Assembly: GCA_016617855.1 (NCBI GenBank)
Contig: JAECUM010001871.1
Location: 62,001-126,000 of the forward strand
Direction: 5' to 3'
Source of the DNA: Megalonaias nervosa
Lineage: Eukaryota; Mollusca; Bivalvia; Unionida; Unionidae
DNA: 64,000 nt
This document shows, one piece after another, positions 58,495-64,000 of the stretch (its first letter is position 1; each line of letters opens with the position of its first letter). The notes below the pieces were generated by a model. The model saw nothing but the letters and a program-made list of their open reading frames with translations. It did not search any database and was not told the DNA's origin. The translations under genes and the position numbers were made by a program.

Positions 58495-58700
58495 AACAAG
58501 ATGTGTCAGACAAAATTGTCAACAGTATAGCAGGATCTATCAGACAGAATTGTCAACAGTATCCCAAGATATGTCGGACAGAACTGTCAACTGTATACCA
58601 GGATGTATCTGAGACAATTGTCAACAGTATGCCAGGATGTGTCAGACAGAATTGTCAACAGTATACCAAGATATGTCAGACAGAATTGTCAACAGTCATC
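58495..58700. repeat. Minisatellite, unit about 35-37 bp
   Basis: Five to six units of 'cagacagaattgtcaacagt' plus 'ataccaagatatgt'. Confidence 0.9.
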
Positions 58701-58934
58701 ATCTATGTCAACCTCAAGCCAGAATTAAAATTGTCACAGTATGGAATCCCTAAACTCTCTCGATATCAACATTTTTCTCGACTGATGCCATTTTCTGGGT
58801 TCAATTCCACAGGTCATGTATTAGATCAATAATTTATAGGTTATAAACTGAAATACTTGCACATAAAGATACAAAATTTTAATGTGCAAGCTGGCACTCT
58901 CACAGTCAAAATGGGATTTTGCTGTAAATTGCAC

Positions 58935-59125
58935 TGTAAATTTTAGTGGAGAAAGAACTCTGGAAAAACCCAGGAAGAACCACCAAACCCACAGGAAGCT
59001 ATTGGCAATCCTTCTCATATGCCAATGTTAGCAGAGGCATGACACAAAACCAAGCTCTCAGAGGTGAGATGTCAGTGATCTGGATAGGTGAGTGGTTTAT
59101 ACCACTAGGCCATCTGGGGCCAAGT
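58935..59125 (-). mobile_element. tRNA-derived SINE, family A, copy 5 (tail missing)
   Basis: 'gtggagaaagaactctgg', 'gaaccaccaaacccacagga', 'ggtgagatgtcagtgatctg' and the A-box side 'accactaggccatctggggc'. The 3' tail is not present. Confidence 0.75.
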
Positions 59126-59129
59126 TGTA

Positions 59130-59720
59130 TCAATGATCACATAATACTGAGGTGCTTTAACATTAGGGACTATTCTATACACATAGTATAATGGAATACA
59201 TGGCCATATCCATGCCTTATCAAGGTCCAAAGTATACTGAGGTGCTTTACAGTGTGGGCATATGGATTCATGGCCACATCCATGTCTTATCATGGTCCAT
59301 GTCATACTGAGGTGATTTAGAATGAGGGCCTATGGATTCAAGGCCACATCCATGCCTTATCAAGGTCCACATTATATTGAGGTGTTTTACAGTGAGGTCC
59401 TATGGATACATGACCATATCCATGTCTTATCAAGGTCCATGTTATACTGAAGTGTTTTATAGTGAAGAATGACTGTATACACGTAGTATACTGGTAAAGA
59501 TGAACATATCCATGTTTTATTAGCTCCATGTTATACTGAAGTGCATGCTTTATAGTGTTGGACTACTGTATATTTAGTATAATGTGATACATGGCCATAT
59601 TCATGTTTTATTAGATCACTTTTATACTGAGGTGTGTTATAGTTGGGGACTACAGTATACCTATAATATAATGGAATGCATGGCCATATCCATTTCACAG
59701 CAGGACTGCAATACTGAGTT
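59130..59720. repeat. Minisatellite, unit about 69-90 bp
   Basis: Seven units with 'atactgaggtgctttacagt' and 'atggccatatccatgcctta'. The first spacing values between 'catggcca'-like marks are near 69 bp, later ones about 85-95 bp. Frames of 63-66 codons on the minus strand mirror the unit. Confidence 0.88.
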
Positions 59721-59732
59721 GATTTTAATCGG

Positions 59733-59870
59733 GAACAACTGTACTTGCTTGCAAGTGCACCACATCGTAAACAACGTAGACCATGTCATTTTATTATGCA
59801 TTGGCAGATTAGGGTCAATACGTGACAATTTCAAGCAGACAGTATAAAGACCTGATCTGCCAGGTGAATA
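59733..59870. mobile_element. Double-hairpin MITE, copy 11 (poor)
   Basis: 'aacaactgtacttgcttgca', 'cattttattatgcattggca' and 'gattagggtcaatacg' retain one hairpin. Ends are not convincing. Confidence 0.45.
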
Positions 59871-60825
59871 TATATAAACAGATTATGGTCTTTTCTGATT
59901 GCAGACATTTGCACTTTGCAACAGCAATACGAATAAATATGGTTAAATCCTGCAAATCTTCAGATTCATTATCACAGAATATAGATATTAAATGCTTCAA
60001 ATCAGAGGGTGGTTCTATATTGCTGAGATGAGTTACATTTAACAGTACAACAGAACCAATAATGGATGATACCGTATTTCCCCCATTGTAGGACTGGTGG
60101 GAGAGGGTGACAGCATACTGATGCATTTGTCAGAATGCAAGTGGTAAAATATTTATCAAACATACTTTTGGTAATAGATGCTTCATTTTGTAAAAATGGA
60201 TGACTGGCTTTTATCATTAAGCATGGCTCAGATTCCAGGAAAATATTACTATACAAAAACAATATATACCGATGTAATAGTTGTGTAAAATACATATCCA
60301 TCTGCTAGCAGTGAAGACTGGAACAGGTCAATGGGTGCAGCTATAACCATAAAAATTGTACACAAATTATGAATTTACACGTAAATTGATGGCTGTTTAA
60401 CTTGCTGGACAAACTTCACATGTATCTAAAACAGCCATCCAACTTGAGAAATCATTTCATTACCCTTGAATGCGCTGGCAGATCTGGATTCATTTGAATT
60501 TGGGTGCATGTTATACACTAGTGTTATACACGAATAACTATCAGTGACAAGACAAAAAGAGTATATAAGTGTCAGATATCCAATATTTGCTGGGCATGAC
60601 TGACAAATGAGCTCAAATGACCATTTGCTAACATAACATGTCAGTTGCTGGACATAAGGTGCCCATAAAGACCCCATCCATTTATGTGGTCATTATGTCT
60701 TTCTAAGTTTGAACACTCTAAATCATATGGTAAGACCAGAGAGGTGTGAAAGTTGTAACTGATTGATTGACCAATGGTCTGTATCATATAGACATTACAT
60801 GTCCCCAACACCTTTTGCTTTTAGC
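59871..60825. other. No feature recognised
   Basis: Frames up to 103 codons show no family features. Confidence 0.4.
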
Positions 60826-61040
60826 TACCATATGTACTTGCTTACAAGTCAAACTGGATACAACATAGAACCTAATATGCCATCATATCATACACCAAAC
60901 AGATCATTTTCTTGGTTGTTTGTTTTACTGATTAATCCTAGCAATGTGCAGATACCCAAATCTACAAGTACTTTATGCAATAGCAGATTTGGGTCTATGC
61001 AGTTTGTAGTTGGACTTGACTTATAAGCTAGTATATAGGA
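60826..61040. mobile_element. Double-hairpin MITE, copy 12 (reverse arrangement)
   Basis: 'taccatatgtacttgcttac', then 'acatagaacctaatatgcca', the spacer 'tactgattaatcctag', 'gatacccaaatctacaagta', 'agcagatttgggtctatgca' and arm 'gtagttggacttgacttata'. Right end 'gctagtatatagga'. Confidence 0.88.
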
Positions 61041-61081
61041 TATAGTGTCTGGTGTCAGCATCTATCTAACCTTTACAATAG

Positions 61082-61432
61082 AATATGATGTACAACCTAG
61101 GCCAGAATAAAATATGTACAGCCTAGACCCAAATAAAATATGTACAGCCTAGACCAAAATAAAATATGATGTACAACCTAGGCCAGAATAAAATATGTAC
61201 AGCCTAGACCCAAATAAAATATGATGTACAGCCTAGACCGAAATAAAATATGATGTACAGCCTAGACCCAAATAAAATATGATGTACAGCCTAGACCCAA
61301 ATAAAATATGATGTACAGCCTAGTAAAATAAGATGTACAGCCTAGGCCCAAATAAAATATGATGTACAGCCTAGTAAAATAAGATGTACAGCCTAGGCCC
61401 AAATAAAGTATGATAAACAGCCTAGGCATAAA
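61082..61432. repeat. Minisatellite, 29-bp unit
   Basis: About twelve units of 'tgatgtacagcctagaccca' plus 'aataaaata'. Some lack the 'gacccaaa' part and give 22-bp variants. Confidence 0.95.
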
Positions 61433-61774
61433 TTAAAAAAAAAGATGATATCAGTAGCAACAACTGACTCTTATTGTTATTATTTAAGAACTGTTTGTGG
61501 ATTCAACCAAATAAAACTTTTACATCAGAATTAACTGAAAATTCTAGTCAACTACGAGTCAGGTATTTCAAGGAGTCTGCTTGATTTGTTGTCAATAAAT
61601 AATTGTTAAAAGCACTGGAATGGAATAAACTAGTGATGATGGGTGAAAAGCTAAAGTATTCAGTTAAAAAAGCTTGTTTATGGTCATTTTATAACACACT
61701 GTTTGGCAGAAAAGTAATGAAGCATTTAAGGATAATACTAAAAATGAAACCCCTGGAAATCTAGAACAATGACA

Positions 61775-61846
<72 letters not shown>
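61775..61846. repeat. (TG)n microsatellite
   Basis: About 36 TG units. Confidence 0.97.
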
Positions 61847-62044
61847 ATTTGAGTATGCACATGCATGTATGTGTATGTGATTTAATGACACCAAAGCAAT
61901 TCTGGCTATATACTGAATTTACCATATATTTTGGAACATCATATTTCTTGGAACACCATAAATTAATTTTTAAAGTAATTCTTTTGTGTGCACTGTATGT
62001 TCTGGAAGTTTACTTTTTCAAGTTGTAAGTTGTGTGATACCTTT

Positions 62045-62720
62045 TTAAATCATTAAAAAATTACATTCAGAAATAGTGCTCAAACTTAAATAAAAAAAAA
62101 AATTATTAAACTGTGTATTAGGAATAAATTCTTTATTCCACTGCAGTATCACATCATCAACCCAACCCTTCTCCTGGACATGTACAATCCAACTTTTCAG
62201 TGCATGACTATCTTTTAGCTCCCTCGCACTATGAAAAATTATCAATGGCAGCAACACATCTCCTGCTATGGAAACTGCAAGAACTAAAGTTACAGTTTTT
62301 ATCTGCACCAGTTGCACAAATTCTCACCCTTCTTATCGACAGTCCATCTAGGAAAGAGATCAAAGTTCACTGAGTTTCATCCATAGTAATGATCAGTGAA
62401 ATCATCTTCTTTTCTTCTGGCCTTCATGAATTCACTGTTTTTTTCTACACAAATCTTCTGGGAGATGCTGGGTCATCAATGTCTGAGCACGAAGCACCAG
62501 ATTGTGCTGTTGTTCCATTTTATTGTCAAAATTCTCCATGAATACTGGCAGCTTCTGGGCTTGGCTTGCTTTGTAATAAAATAGCCTTTCTATTTGATAC
62601 CCAGCTGGTAAGTTCAAACAATGAGTTTTATTGCCTGCTACCAGATATGTTTATTCACCACCACATCTTCTATTTCTTTGCCATATGTAATCATAATTGA
62701 TATAAATGGGCATTGATGTC
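62045..62720 (-). pseudogene. Tigger/pogo-like DDE transposase pseudogene
   Basis: Minus-strand wording in order: LVLRAQTLMTQHLPEDLCRK (frame 62432-62617), which fits the region between the DNA-binding and catalytic parts of Tigger/Jerky-type transposases. A short MDET phrase with the first catalytic Asp follows, then WTVDKKG-like and RICATGADKN wording. The frame 62045-62317 continues with VTLVLAVSIAGDVLLPLIIF and VHVQEKGWVDDVILQW. These match the usual TVVLA-ADG-LPP-IIF and W-W blocks of the group. The second and third catalytic Asp regions are missing below 62045. Frameshifts and stops show that it is dead. The N-terminal helix-turn-helix part may survive weakly up to about 62720. Confidence 0.82.
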
Positions 62721-63429
62721 TACAGGGTAAACAGCATACACTGCATTAATTTGCTTTAATAATACATATTGTAACCAATGGCATCAAAAAGATTGGCATT
62801 TGCACTGACAGTGAATTTTCAAATAAAGATTTTTATTTGTGAGATGCATACAGATAACCTGGATATAATACAATCTTGGTTATTTTGCACCTTACACAGT
62901 GTCATGCACAAATGACAGATGCTGCCTTCAAGCAATTGGTTGATATGTTTCTTTTCCTCTTTCTCTCTCTCTCATCTGTGATTTTGTTGACTCCAGTTTG
63001 TAGTCTGATAACATAGCCAAACCTTAGAATACAACAAAACATGATTCATTTCTCTGTATTTAGGTCAATGAACAATGTGTCATGTGTCATCTGACATAAA
63101 AATGATACACACTCCAGTATGGATGCATACAATACATATACAGAGTTTGTGGATATTTTTTTTCTTTAATGAACTGCTTATGATGAAAAAAAGAGGAATT
63201 GATAATAACAATACAAGGTTAGTTTCTTTCATTTTACTATCAAATAAGCATTTTGTTTGTCAATTTTATTGTAACATGCAGTGGGGGAGAGACAAATTCA
63301 ACAAAAATTTATTTGGTTTCTTCAGTCTTGGGACATTTGACCTATATGAAAAAAGTTGCACCATACCTTCTAGGATGGAAAAAAAATCATTTATTTTATC
63401 ATGTCCCAAGATATATGGTAAATATAGTA
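62721..63429. other. No feature recognised
   Basis: A 122-codon frame at 63075-63443 has no recognisable features. Otherwise AT-rich. Confidence 0.4.
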
Positions 63430-64000
63430 CCATGGATTATTAGTCTAACAATTTAACAACTGGGCACCATGATTTTTAGTCTAACTACCAACTGGGTACA
63501 TAGATTAATAATCTAATACTATACCAAGCAGGTACCATGAATTACGAGTCTAACACTCTACAACTGGGTATCATGGATTACTAGTCTAACACTACCAACT
63601 GGGCACCATGGGTTACTGATCTAACACTACCAACTGGGGACCATGGGTTACTAGTCTTACACTACCAACTGGGCACCATTTATCACTAGTCTAACACTAC
63701 CAACTGGGTACATGTATTACTAGTCCAACACTTTAACAACTAGGTACCAAGGTTATTAGTCTTACTACCAACTGGGTACATAGATTATTAATCTAACACT
63801 ATACCAAGTAGGTACCATGTATTATTAGTCTAACACTCTACAACTGGGTACCAGGAGTTACTAGTCTAACACTACCAACTGGGTACCATGGGTTGCTAGT
63901 CTAACACTGTCAACTTGGTACCATGGGTTACTAGTCTTAAACTACCAACTGGGAACCATTTAGCACTAGTTTAACACTACCAACTGAGTAGCATGTATTA
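63430..64000. repeat. Minisatellite, 35-bp unit with higher-order structure, runs off the window
   Basis: Unit 'ggtaccatgggttactagtc' plus 'taacactaccaactg'. A distinctive pair of variant units ('actgggtacatagatta', then 'actataccaag-aggtacc') occurs at about 63489 and 63771, 282 bp apart, or about eight units. The array continues beyond position 64000. Confidence 0.95.

Noticed and set aside
63075..63443. 122-codon plus-strand frame
   Set aside because: No family features, and overlapped by another equally long frame; likely chance.

Overview
The window looks like AT-rich nuclear DNA of an invertebrate, most likely a mollusc and perhaps a bivalve. Four things point there: two tRNA-derived SINE families of a molluscan style, an inverted pair of the GGGAG-CAACTC motif, the dispersed repeat families 'tgaccttgacc' and 'ggccatatttgatgg', and a very high minisatellite load. 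The taxon is an inference from repeat style, not from a marker gene. I find no convincing host gene, tRNA, rRNA, operon, CRISPR array or bacterial feature. Almost every recognisable protein-coding trace is a decayed transposable element.

Layout. 0-3 kb: a diverged dispersed repeat and two minisatellites. 3.0-8.6 kb: two unrelated decayed non-LTR retrotransposons lying tail to tail. The plus-strand one has endonuclease end plus RT; the minus-strand one has ORF1 with SGNH-hydrolase and zinc-knuckle remnants, then a well preserved AP-endonuclease. 8.8-16.5 kb: dispersed repeats, microsatellites, several copies of an inverted-repeat MITE, a SINE with perfect 13-bp target-site duplications, and a piggyBac-type MITE at TTAA. 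16.7-19.6 kb: the C-terminus of another non-LTR element split by a second SINE (13-bp TSD), followed by a DIRS-like RT remnant on the minus strand. 20-38 kb: mostly unassigned AT-rich DNA with minisatellites, a polypurine tract, a G-run, more MITEs and a TIR element. 38-44.1 kb: the best region. It holds a solo LTR and then, on the minus strand, a decayed Ty3/gypsy-type element whose domains read protease, integrase, reverse transcriptase. That is the copia-like order known from Gmr1-type elements. Its integrase is split by an LTR, and that LTR is split by an L2/CR1-like retroposon. 45-49 kb: a 48-bp tandem array interrupted by a 1.9-kb TIR element with TA duplication and by a solo LTR. 49-64 kb: further minisatellites, MITEs, SINEs, an 882-bp TIR element and a Tigger/pogo-like transposase pseudogene; the window ends inside a 35-bp array with higher-order structure.

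The sequences do not work together as a pathway. They form layered insertions whose order can often be read from target-site duplications. The most numerous family is a MITE of about 205-225 bp with two internal hairpins, present about twelve times.
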